From assembly GCA_903832395.1 (NCBI GenBank), contig CAILBF010000108.1, forward strand, positions 1 through 10,685: a stretch of 10,685 nucleotides of DNA. The letters are read 5' to 3'. The notes under the pieces are model-generated. The model worked only from the letters and a program-made list of their open reading frames with translations. It ran no database searches and was not told the origin of the DNA. The translations under genes were made by a program, and so were the position numbers. Positions 1 through 6,803 of the stretch are shown in pieces (position 1 is the stretch's first letter; each line of letters opens with the position of its first letter). The stretch comes from an uncultured Actinomycetes bacterium (GTDB taxonomy: Bacteria > Actinomycetota > Actinomycetes > Nanopelagicales > Nanopelagicaceae).

Positions 1-2
1 AA

Positions 3-992
3 TGGAACTTAGTTATTGGGCGAATCAGTATTTTGATAATGGTTCAAGTTCTTTTTCTTGGCTCTATTGGTATCGCTATAAATAGGTCTGGTGAGTTCTT
101 TTCGAGTTGGAACGACCTTTTTGGAAATGTTACTGACCTTACTAAAGTTGCAATTCAACCAAACTTATTAGCGCAATTGTCCACAAAAGATCTCACTCAA
201 GCGCAACATACGTCGGGTGGAAGTTTGATCTTCAAGAAGACAATCAAAGGTGCTGAATCAGGAATCTCTAATACCGTCTATGTTGTATTGCCACCAAAAA
301 TTGCTGAACTCCTCAAAGCTAATCCGCAGACTCCCAACATAGGAACTGACTACCAAATTGTGGAACTCTTTTCAGGCTATCCAGGAGTTCCTGAAACTTG
401 GATTGGCAGTATGGGTGGGATAAAAACTTTAGAGAAATTAGAAAGTTTAGGACAAATAAAAGGCACTATTGCAATCATTCCAACTATCAATGTCTACCCA
501 CAACACGATACTGAATGTCTAAATTTTGTTGGTGGATTTCAAGTTGAAACATGGCTTACAAACGATATGAAAACTTTTGCTCAACGATTCTTAGGAATTG
601 ATGATCGCCCTTGGGCAACCCTTGGATATTCAACCGGTGGTTGGTGCGCTACAGAAGTAGCAGTTAGGCATCAAAATCAATATTCCAGTGCTGTTTCCTT
701 AGCTGGATATTTCAAACCACTATTTGCCAATGGTGTAAACCGGAAAGAAAAAGCATTTCTTACAAATGAATATGACTTAGTCAGGATCTTGAATAGTGCA
801 CCAACTAATTTGAAGATTCTAATTATTGCTGGAAAAAACGATCGTTTCGCCTGGGCTTCTGCTCAAAAATTTATGACCAGTTTAAGCCCGTCAGTATCAG
901 TAAAATTAATTCCTATACCTGCAGGTGGACACAACACTAAAACATGGATTCCATTTGAGAATTCAGCTTTCCAATGGATCAATCAGAACTAG
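3..992 (+). CDS. Membrane-anchored alpha/beta-hydrolase esterase (antigen 85/esterase D-like), 5'-partial
   Basis: Likely a serine esterase or acyltransferase of the putative esterase (PF00756) superfamily, with its catalytic domain outside the membrane. The nucleophile elbow GYSTGGW has its Ser codon at 630-632. The acid is probably the Asp of GKNDRFAW and the base the His of GGHNTKTW near the C-terminus, giving a Ser-Asp-His triad in the right order. The reading frame is open to the left edge. The codons from position 3 encode a hydrophobic stretch followed by NRSGEFFSSWNDLFG, which reads as the end of an N-terminal membrane domain joined to the hydrolase domain. I therefore treat the TTG at 33 as internal and the gene as truncated by the window. 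The stop codon (990-992) overlaps the stop of the convergent gene. The substrate cannot be told; cell-envelope lipid or ester chemistry is the family's usual role. Confidence 0.75.
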   Translation, partial: WNLVIGRISILIMVQVLFLGSIGIAINRSGEFFSSWNDLFGNVTDLTKVAIQPNLLAQLSTKDLTQAQHTSGGSLIFKKTIKGAESGISNTVYVVLPPKIAELLKANPQTPNIGTDYQIVELFSGYPGVPETWIGSMGGIKTLEKLESLGQIKGTIAIIPTINVYPQHDTECLNFVGGFQVETWLTNDMKTFAQRFLGIDDRPWATLGYSTGGWCATEVAVRHQNQYSSAVSLAGYFKPLFANGVNRKEKAFLTNEYDLVRILNSAPTNLKILIIAGKNDRFAWASAQKFMTSLSPSVSVKLIPIPAGGHNTKTWIPFENSAFQWINQN

Positions 993-2275
993 TTTTTTAG
1001 AAAATATCCCTTTGGACATACCGGTGAAAGGCCAGTTACTTTCTTTACTGTTTTTCCTTTGGCACAAGAAATTGTCATTTTCTTTTTAGCAACAACCTCT
1101 ACTTTAGTTTCAGGAGCTGGGGCGCCTTGTGTAATTTTTATCGCAAGGTTAGGAGATGAAAAATGGAAACCAGAAGTAATAATGAGGTAATCGTTTTCGA
1201 CTCGTTTACCAATGACCGTTGCAACACTAGGCGCAGAACCGTCATCGTAAGTGATGCTCACAGATGCCTTGATGCTTCCATCTAGATCTAATCCCCACAT
1301 ACATATTGCAGACTTACGGGGAATGCGAACTTCAAGATATCCCAGATTTAATTCACCATCAGGTTTGAGGTGAGGGGTCTCTAAGCGAACTTTGATTGTT
1401 TCAGTAGCTGGATCCCACACGGGATCAACGGAATGCATGGCATTTGAAACAACTTGAACGCCACCTAATTTTGCACATGGGCCAAGGAATTTAGTTATGT
1501 CATTGTTTAATCCGTAAATCCAAAGATTTGCATTATAAGTTGTAAAAGTTGCCCTCTCTGGTGGAGCTCCACCACCAGACTGGACTCCTCTCGCAGTTGC
1601 TATTGGAGAAAATGTAGCGACTATTTGCCGCATCGCAACACCTGTGAAATCTGGCAAATCCTTACCGTAAACAACTGACGCATTCTTAGCGCTTCCACTT
1701 ACTTCACCAAATTCAAAAGTTTGAGGGGCACGAATTGTTACGACAAAAACAAAATCATTATTATCTTTCCATGCATCAGGGCCTTGAGATGATTGGATAG
1801 GAAGGGTGTATTCCTCGCGATTGGAAGAGCACTGATCAGCCGTCCAACACCATGTTGCTTTATATGGTTGGAATTCGCTCGCGATTATTACATCACCAAT
1901 TTTGGAACTTGTTCCATCTGCCTTCGGGAAAGTCCATTCTTCATAATTACCTGGGGTTACTGAAATTTCAGTAGCACCATTTGCTAGTAAAACTGGCCGC
2001 TCTGAATCTCCGATGCGACTATCGTTGCCAGAAGGTATTTTCCTGCCAGTCAATTTTCCCATAATTGGCTTGTCGCCGGGTTTTTCAATAACGGCAACTG
2101 ATTCGATACAAGTCAGCGCTTCAGCAGTATTTGTTGCGCATGAAACAAGAGTATGACGAACTGGCGCACCAGAAACTAACTTGGGGCCCTGCTCGCTTGC
2201 AGCATAAATGGCTGATGTCGGTAGAAGAGCCAGTAGAAAAATTGTGCTGATTAGGACTCTCCATATTTTTAGCAT
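989..2275 (-). CDS. Secreted protein of unknown function with C-terminal two-cysteine tail
   Basis: A 428-residue exported protein. Residues 1 to about 26 form a Sec signal peptide: positive MLKIWR, a hydrophobic core, and a small-residue cleavage site near AIYAA. I recognise no enzymatic domain. The mature part is rich in beta-type sequence and has eight cysteines, including close pairs (VSCATNTAEALTC and WCWTADQC), which suggests disulfides. The C-terminus has a Lys-rich linker and then ISCAKGK...PVCPKGYFLKN with Cys404 and Cys420. I believe similar tails recur on unrelated exported proteins of acI-type actinobacteria, which would make this a sorting or anchoring module rather than part of the active domain. 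The ATG lies 24 nt after the reductase stop with no Shine-Dalgarno site, so it may be co-transcribed with that gene; a weak GACAAT box lies 9 nt before the ATG. The stop lies inside the CTAG shared with the esterase gene. Confidence 0.75.
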   Translation of the reverse strand: MLKIWRVLISTIFLLALLPTSAIYAASEQGPKLVSGAPVRHTLVSCATNTAEALTCIESVAVIEKPGDKPIMGKLTGRKIPSGNDSRIGDSERPVLLANGATEISVTPGNYEEWTFPKADGTSSKIGDVIIASEFQPYKATWCWTADQCSSNREEYTLPIQSSQGPDAWKDNNDFVFVVTIRAPQTFEFGEVSGSAKNASVVYGKDLPDFTGVAMRQIVATFSPIATARGVQSGGGAPPERATFTTYNANLWIYGLNNDITKFLGPCAKLGGVQVVSNAMHSVDPVWDPATETIKVRLETPHLKPDGELNLGYLEVRIPRKSAICMWGLDLDGSIKASVSITYDDGSAPSVATVIGKRVENDYLIITSGFHFSSPNLAIKITQGAPAPETKVEVVAKKKMTISCAKGKTVKKVTGLSPVCPKGYFLKN

Positions 2276-2299
2276 TAGCTAAGGATTGTCTACAAACCC

Positions 2300-3301
2300 T
2301 TAAGACCTTGGGTTTGGGCTCACATTCTTCTTCGGATCATATTCAGGTAGTCCAACAAGTGCCTTATCAATGGCTTCCATAACATCTTTTTCTAGCTTTA
2401 CACCAGAGGCTTTTGCATTTTCTTTAACTTGTGAAGGCTTTGTCGCACCCATGATTACTGATGAAACATTCTGATTTTGTAGCGCCCAGGCAAGTGCGAG
2501 TTGTGACATTGAAAGTCCAGCCTCATCTGCAATTGGTTTCAATTTCTGAACCGCAGTAAGAACATCATCGCGCATCCATCTAGAAATATGCTCTGCTCCC
2601 GATTTCTTATCGCTGGCACGAGATCCTGCTGGAGCCTTCTTTCCTGGCAAGTATTTTCCAGTCAATACGCCTTGTGCAATTGGAGACCAGACAATCTGAC
2701 CAATTCCCTCTTTGATTGATAAAGGAACAACTTCCTTTTCAATAACGCGCCAGAGCATTGAGTACTGAGGCTGGCTAGAAACAAAACGTGTCCAGTTATA
2801 TTTCTTCTGAATGTCTAATGCTTGACCAATTTGCGTTGAATCCCATTCAGAAAATCCGATGTAATTGACTTTGCCCTGACGCACAAGGTCATCAAAAGCT
2901 TGAAGTGATTCATCTAGTGGTGATTCAAAATCAAAACGATGCATTTGGTATAGGTCAATGTGGTCTGTGTTCAAACGCTTTAGTGAGGCGTGTGCTGATT
3001 CCATAATATGTTTACGGGATAAGCCACGATCATTTTTTCCTGGGCCAGTGCCACCATAAACCTTTGTAAACAATTCATATGACTCGCGGCGAACACCCTT
3101 GAGTGCTTTACCAAGAACTGTTTCGGCACGAGTAGCTGCGTAAACGTCAGCTGTATCAAAAGTTGTAATTCCAACATCAAGTGCTGTACGTACACATTTC
3201 ATTGCAGCATCTTGTTCTACTTGGCTGCCGTGAGTGATCCAATTTCCGTAAGAAATTTCTGAGACATACATTCCTGATGAGCCGAGGCGACGATATTCCA
3301 T
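2300..3301 (-). CDS. Aldo/keto reductase (Kv-beta/AKR-like)
   Basis: A cytosolic NADPH-dependent oxidoreductase that reduces aldehydes or ketones, or runs in reverse. At 333 residues it has the family's usual length. The (beta/alpha)8 landmarks are present: catalytic Asp49 and Tyr54 in FDTADVYAAT, Lys80 in LFTKVYGG, and His121 in LYQMHRFDF. Further on come GFSEW, SSQPQYSMLWR and WSPIAQGVLTGKY, and the cofactor-binding MGATKPSQVKENAKASG near the C-terminus. The SQPQYSMLWR segment and the overall layout resemble the Kv-beta-like branch rather than the xylose-reductase branch, but the substrate is not readable. The ATG at 3301 is preceded by TAGAGT at 6 nt and has no close Shine-Dalgarno site, so a leaderless start is likely. 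It lies between the P450 and the secreted protein; a joint pathway is possible but not shown. Confidence 0.92.
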   Translation of the reverse strand: MEYRRLGSSGMYVSEISYGNWITHGSQVEQDAAMKCVRTALDVGITTFDTADVYAATRAETVLGKALKGVRRESYELFTKVYGGTGPGKNDRGLSRKHIMESAHASLKRLNTDHIDLYQMHRFDFESPLDESLQAFDDLVRQGKVNYIGFSEWDSTQIGQALDIQKKYNWTRFVSSQPQYSMLWRVIEKEVVPLSIKEGIGQIVWSPIAQGVLTGKYLPGKKAPAGSRASDKKSGAEHISRWMRDDVLTAVQKLKPIADEAGLSMSQLALAWALQNQNVSSVIMGATKPSQVKENAKASGVKLEKDVMEAIDKALVGLPEYDPKKNVSPNPRS

Positions 3302-3307
3302 GCGTGA

Positions 3308-3313
3308 ACTCTA
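3308..3313 (-). promoter_or_regulatory. Candidate leaderless -10 box for the aldo/keto reductase
   Basis: TAGAGT (TANNNT) is followed by exactly six bases and then the ATG. In actinobacteria this spacing places the transcription start on the first base of the start codon. No AGGAG-like sequence lies within 15 nt of the ATG; a GGGGAGG about 22 nt upstream is too far to serve as a ribosome site. Confidence 0.5.
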
Positions 3314-3357
3314 TTTCTTTTGCCTCCCCGAGACAATAGAAAAAGCGGACTATGCAA

Positions 3358-4590
3358 TTAGTCCCACCCGACTATGACCTCACCAACTTGATAAGCAGCG
3401 ACGGGGTGGTAAAAAGGCATTGGCTCGTCTTGCTCAGCATGTACTAATTTCAAATTCGGAAATGCCTGAAGTAATTGCATAATTCCTTCTCGAATCTCGA
3501 TACGAGCTACTTGTTGACCCAGGCAACCATGAAGTCCATAACCAAAACCTAAATGACCAAATGCGTCGCGGCTTAAATCAAAACGATCCGGATCCGAATA
3601 CTGTCTTTCATCATAATTTGCTGCTACCGCTGACACCGAGACTGATTGGCCACAAGGGATCTTCACTCCATCGATTTCAACATCTTCCGTCGCAGTTCGA
3701 GGAAACATCGTCAAGAAGACTGCACTGATACGCAGTAGTTCTTCAATCCCTCCATCAATTAATGCTGGGTTGTCCCGCAGTGCCTGAAGTTGATCTGGAT
3801 GCTTTAGGAGAGCCACAATTCCAGTGGAGATCATGTAAGCAACGTTATCTCTTCCAGAAACCATCAATGAAAGTGTCAAGCCTTCTATTTCGTTTTTCTG
3901 AAGTTCTGATTTCACTAGCTCACTCAGGAGATCATCTGCAGGGGACGCTTTCTTGAAAGCTAGAACTCTTCTCAAATATTCAATCTTTTCCCTCTCTTCG
4001 GATTTTCCAACAAATAATCTTTCATAATCACTATATAAAGATTCAGGGATTCCGAGAACACGAGCATGACCGGCTGCAGAAATTGGCTCCGAATAGTGTT
4101 CGCTTAGATCAACTGGTGAACCTTGGGAGATTAAGTTTTCGATCTGTTTGGAAACTATTTTTTTGATATCAGATTCATACCCCTTTGCAGATCGAACTGA
4201 AAAACGACTCGTAACTGCTCGCCTAATCTTTAGGTGTTGTTCGCCATCTAAAAACAGCAAATTTCCTGGATCTAGATCACTCGCAGTTGCAAGCTCGCCA
4301 TCGATTATGGTGGTGCCAGGTGCAGACTCTTCTCTACTGATTTGATGGAGAGGCATCCTGATTGGTTTTTGGCTGAAACGTTTATCTTCCAGGATTAGCT
4401 TCGCTAATTCATATCGAGTAACAACTAGACCCTGATGGCCATCTTCATATTCCAACGGCGTTGCAGCACCTTCTTTACGCCATTGTTCAAATGTCGCAGA
4501 AGGGCTTAGAGGAGTTCCATCAATCGGTACTTTACGAATCTCATGGATAGGACATTTTTTAGCGTCACTATCCGAAATAGGTTCGCTCAT
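3358..4590 (-). CDS. Cytochrome P450 (soluble bacterial class I type)
   Basis: A 410-residue heme monooxygenase of normal length for bacterial CYPs, without a membrane anchor. The heme-thiolate loop is LGFGYGLHGCLGQ with Cys356 as axial ligand. The K-helix ExxR is EELLR (Glu284, Arg287). The I-helix proton-relay motif reads SGRDN (245-249), so the normally conserved Thr is Asn249. KKCPIH near the N-terminus is typical of many actinobacterial P450s. No ferredoxin or ferredoxin reductase gene is in the window, so electrons must come from partners encoded elsewhere. The substrate is unknown; oxidation of a terpenoid, steroid, fatty acid or carotenoid-type compound would fit the family. The start has TAAGAT 6 nt upstream, so the mRNA is probably leaderless. 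A 92-bp gap separates it from the COG4280 gene, and the following reductase gene starts 56 nt after its stop. Confidence 0.93.
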   Translation of the reverse strand: MSEPISDSDAKKCPIHEIRKVPIDGTPLSPSATFEQWRKEGAATPLEYEDGHQGLVVTRYELAKLILEDKRFSQKPIRMPLHQISREESAPGTTIIDGELATASDLDPGNLLFLDGEQHLKIRRAVTSRFSVRSAKGYESDIKKIVSKQIENLISQGSPVDLSEHYSEPISAAGHARVLGIPESLYSDYERLFVGKSEEREKIEYLRRVLAFKKASPADDLLSELVKSELQKNEIEGLTLSLMVSGRDNVAYMISTGIVALLKHPDQLQALRDNPALIDGGIEELLRISAVFLTMFPRTATEDVEIDGVKIPCGQSVSVSAVAANYDERQYSDPDRFDLSRDAFGHLGFGYGLHGCLGQQVARIEIREGIMQLLQAFPNLKLVHAEQDEPMPFYHPVAAYQVGEVIVGWD

Positions 4591-4596
4591 TTTTAA

Positions 4597-4602
4597 ATCT
4601 TA
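4597..4602 (-). promoter_or_regulatory. Candidate leaderless -10 box for the P450 gene
   Basis: TAAGAT (TANNNT) is followed by TTAAAA and then the ATG, a 6-nt spacing. The overlapping TATAAG (4604-4599) is a second way to read the same box. No Shine-Dalgarno site precedes the ATG, which fits a leaderless transcript. I see no clear -35 element. Confidence 0.55.
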
Positions 4603-4644
4603 TAGCCATCACTTTAACTTTGCTAGGTTTTTACTAAATAATGG

Positions 4645-4669
4645 TGGCTCTACCTGCGGATTTGAGCCA
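4645..4669 (-). terminator. Weak stem-loop after the transporter operon
   Basis: In the minus-strand transcript TGGCTC pairs with GAGCCA across a 13-nt loop, just after the stop of the COG4280 gene. It is followed by CCATTATTT rather than a clean U-run, so it would be a poor intrinsic terminator at best. It is the only obvious hairpin between the transporter operon and the P450 gene. Confidence 0.25.
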
Positions 4670-4682
4670 TTGGAAAAAGTAA

Positions 4683-5714
4683 TTAAGAATTGACCTTTGC
4701 GGGTCTCGCTGCCTCATGCAAGGTATACCCGAGTAGTGCTGCAACCACCGCTGGCATAATCCACCAACCAGATATACCTGAGGCGTGGGTTGCTAAGAAG
4801 CCAAGTACTACGCCTGCTGCTACGCGCCAATCGTCTCCGATAATGAAGTCGTACCAAAAGAATAGGAAGCCGCCTACCCAGCGAATAGGTAGCGAGCTTT
4901 CTTTACTTGGTTCTGAGAAAGTTGGAAGGTTGAGTTTGCGAACTGGAAAGTTCTTAGCCTTTCTCACTTTCAAGAGTTCAATTAACCCAAATGAAACTAG
5001 CAAGACGAATGGAATGATTGCAAGGAGCGAGAGGTCTTTGTGCGGCCATTCGGCTCCAGCGCCTTCGGCTCCCCAGAAGATTCCAAAAGATGTCAACAAG
5101 GTTCCAACAACAAACTTCATTGTATTTTCTGGAACTCTAGAGAGTGGCTTATGAATTGCAAATCCTGCAATCGTAACGAGCACCACCGCAATTGCAGCCG
5201 CCCATATTGCTAACGAGAACGCTTGAGGATTTGAACCTTTTTGAATAATTCCAAATGTCACCACAATAAATACAACTTCAAGTCCTTCAAGGAGAACGCC
5301 TTTAAATGAGAGCGTGAATGCGTACCAATCTGAGACAGATAGTCGGGAAACCTTTGCTACTTTCTTAGCCGCTTCCACCTCTTCAAGATAAATTTTATCT
5401 TCATCATGCAAAGCCTTAAAGCCACTTGCTCGAAGAATTGCTTTACGTAACCACTGCATTCCAAAGACAAGAAGTAATCCACCTACCGCTAACCGCAATG
5501 TATTCTTTGGAAGGTTCTCAATACTTGGGCCCAGAATTACAATTAAGCCGGCAAGCACAATCAGGCCAGAGATAACTCCCTGAAATGTCGATCTCCAATC
5601 GCGCGAAGTACCTGCCGCAAGAATAATTGTCACAGCCTCGACTGCTTCAACTGCACATGCAAGAAATACAGAAATAAATAGCGCAATATCATTACCGCTG
5701 AGTGAATGAATCAT
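4683..5714 (-). CDS. COG4280-type integral membrane protein, possible cation transporter
   Basis: A polytopic membrane protein of 343 residues that I recognise as the uncharacterised COG4280 family; the segment ALHDEDKIYLEE after the third helix and the C-terminal YDFIIGDDWR are characteristic. Two membrane helices carry paired glutamates: EAVE at 23-26 and LEGLE at 142-146. The two halves look like an internal duplication. The second motif resembles the REGLE motif of FTR1/EfeU iron permeases, and the paired acidic helices also recall UPF0016/GDT1 cation exchangers, so metal-ion transport is a reasonable inference, not a demonstrated role. The C-terminal third adds further hydrophobic segments. 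The ATG lies 12 nt after the ATPase stop and is preceded by AGAGAGAG, so this is the last gene of the ABC operon. That suggests it handles the same substrate or helps the importer. Confidence 0.8.
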   Translation of the reverse strand: MIHSLSGNDIALFISVFLACAVEAVEAVTIILAAGTSRDWRSTFQGVISGLIVLAGLIVILGPSIENLPKNTLRLAVGGLLLVFGMQWLRKAILRASGFKALHDEDKIYLEEVEAAKKVAKVSRLSVSDWYAFTLSFKGVLLEGLEVVFIVVTFGIIQKGSNPQAFSLAIWAAAIAVVLVTIAGFAIHKPLSRVPENTMKFVVGTLLTSFGIFWGAEGAGAEWPHKDLSLLAIIPFVLLVSFGLIELLKVRKAKNFPVRKLNLPTFSEPSKESSLPIRWVGGFLFFWYDFIIGDDWRVAAGVVLGFLATHASGISGWWIMPAVVAALLGYTLHEAARPAKVNS

Positions 5715-5726
5715 GGATCTCTCTCT

Positions 5727-6803
5727 TTACTTAGTCTCGACTGGAAATGCGATACATCGATCTGGGTCAATTGACACAGAAATTCTGCCACCACGTGGGT
5801 GAGATACGGTGTCAAAAACTCCACTTAGGGAACCATATTTTGTATCGATTGCATGTTCGTAGCCGCGGCCTCTATATGCAACATCTTTAATGGTCGCTGC
5901 GAGTTGATTATTCGAGTCTTTCTTAAAACTTGTGGCAGCCGGTCGGATTAAAATATCAACGCTCTGTCCAACTTGCACTCCAACTGTGTGGCGAACTTTT
6001 AACTCATCCTCGCCTAGAGAAACTATACAGCTGGTCTTAGAGACTCGCTTCACTTTTCCAGTGAATGTTCCTGCAATCCCAGTGAAGTTAGCGACAAAGC
6101 GATTAAGGGGGCGTTCATATATTTCTTCTGGCAGATCTACTTGTTCAAGTTTGCCGTGATTGATAACGCCAATTTTATCTGCGAGTGCAAATGCTTCTGA
6201 TTGATCATGTGTAATGTAAAGCGCTGTCGCGCCAATTTCGCGTGTAAGCGTAGAAATTTCAATCCGTAGTCGCTCTCGTAAATCTGCGTCAAGGTTTGAG
6301 AGAGGTTCGTCAAAGAGCAATAGAGCAGGGTCTGCAACGATCGCACGAGCAAGTGCCACGCGCTGCTGTTCTCCACCAGAAAGCTCGTGAGGATAATTCT
6401 TTCCCTTCGTAGCCAAGCCAACTCTTTCTAGCGCTGTATCAACCTTCTGCTTTGAAATATCTTTAGCCAATTTTCTCCGCTGCAGTGCATATTCAACATT
6501 TTCAAAGGCGCTTAAATGAGGCCATAAGGCGTAATCTTGAAAGACCATGCCAAGATTTCGTTTTTCAGGGGCAACGTTTATCGGGCCTTTGTTAACTTGA
6601 AGTGTGTCTAAGAAAATGGACCCGGTATCAATCTTTTCGATTCCCGCGAGGGACCTAATGAGCGTTGACTTACCTGAACCTGAAGGCCCAAGTAGAACCA
6701 TGAACTGTCCCGGTTCAATCCTCAGGGAAAGGCCATCGAGAGCTGCGAGTGAGCCGTAATTCTTTCGAGCACCTTCAATCTTTACTTGGTGACCATTACT
6801 CAT
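5727..6803 (-). CDS. ABC transporter ATP-binding protein, Fbp/Pot-type importer
   Basis: Cytoplasmic ATPase subunit that powers the importer formed with the adjacent permease and binding protein. In order it shows Walker A GPSGSGKST, Q-loop VFQDYALWPHL, signature LSGGEQQRVALARA, Walker B LLLFDEPLSNLDADL and H-loop YITHDQSEAFAL. About 100 C-terminal residues form a TOBE-like domain including ILIRPAATSF, as in FbpC and PotA. I chose the ATG at 6803 (358 residues) over the upstream start at 6830. It sits in an ATGA overlap with the permease stop, and AGGGAGAG (6818-6811) lies about 9 nt upstream, so translation is probably coupled. The family includes Fe3+, phosphonate, thiamine, spermidine and other importers, so substrate cannot be read from this subunit. 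Confidence 0.93.
   Translation of the reverse strand: MSNGHQVKIEGARKNYGSLAALDGLSLRIEPGQFMVLLGPSGSGKSTLIRSLAGIEKIDTGSIFLDTLQVNKGPINVAPEKRNLGMVFQDYALWPHLSAFENVEYALQRRKLAKDISKQKVDTALERVGLATKGKNYPHELSGGEQQRVALARAIVADPALLLFDEPLSNLDADLRERLRIEISTLTREIGATALYITHDQSEAFALADKIGVINHGKLEQVDLPEEIYERPLNRFVANFTGIAGTFTGKVKRVSKTSCIVSLGEDELKVRHTVGVQVGQSVDILIRPAATSFKKDSNNQLAATIKDVAYRGRGYEHAIDTKYGSLSGVFDTVSHPRGGRISVSIDPDRCIAFPVETK

Noticed and set aside
33..41. TTG at 33 or ATG at 39 as the true start of the esterase.
   Set aside because: The frame is open to the window edge, the upstream codons continue a hydrophobic segment, and no ribosome site or TANNNT box fits; the gene is more likely truncated by the window.
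947..998. Possible terminator for the esterase gene: GAT-T-CCATT pairing with AATGGATC (973-980), with a T6 run at 993-998.
   Set aside because: The stem has a bulge and a 17-nt loop, and ends 12 nt before the T-run, so it is not a convincing intrinsic terminator.
4637..4672. A tRNA-like piece between the COG4280 and P450 genes, sharing AATAATGGTGGC with the 3' flank of tRNA-Tyr (9801-9812) and looking like a D-arm or an attachment-site remnant.
   Set aside because: A shared 12-mer is expected a few times by chance in a window this size. No anticodon arm or acceptor stem can be built, and no integrase lies nearby.
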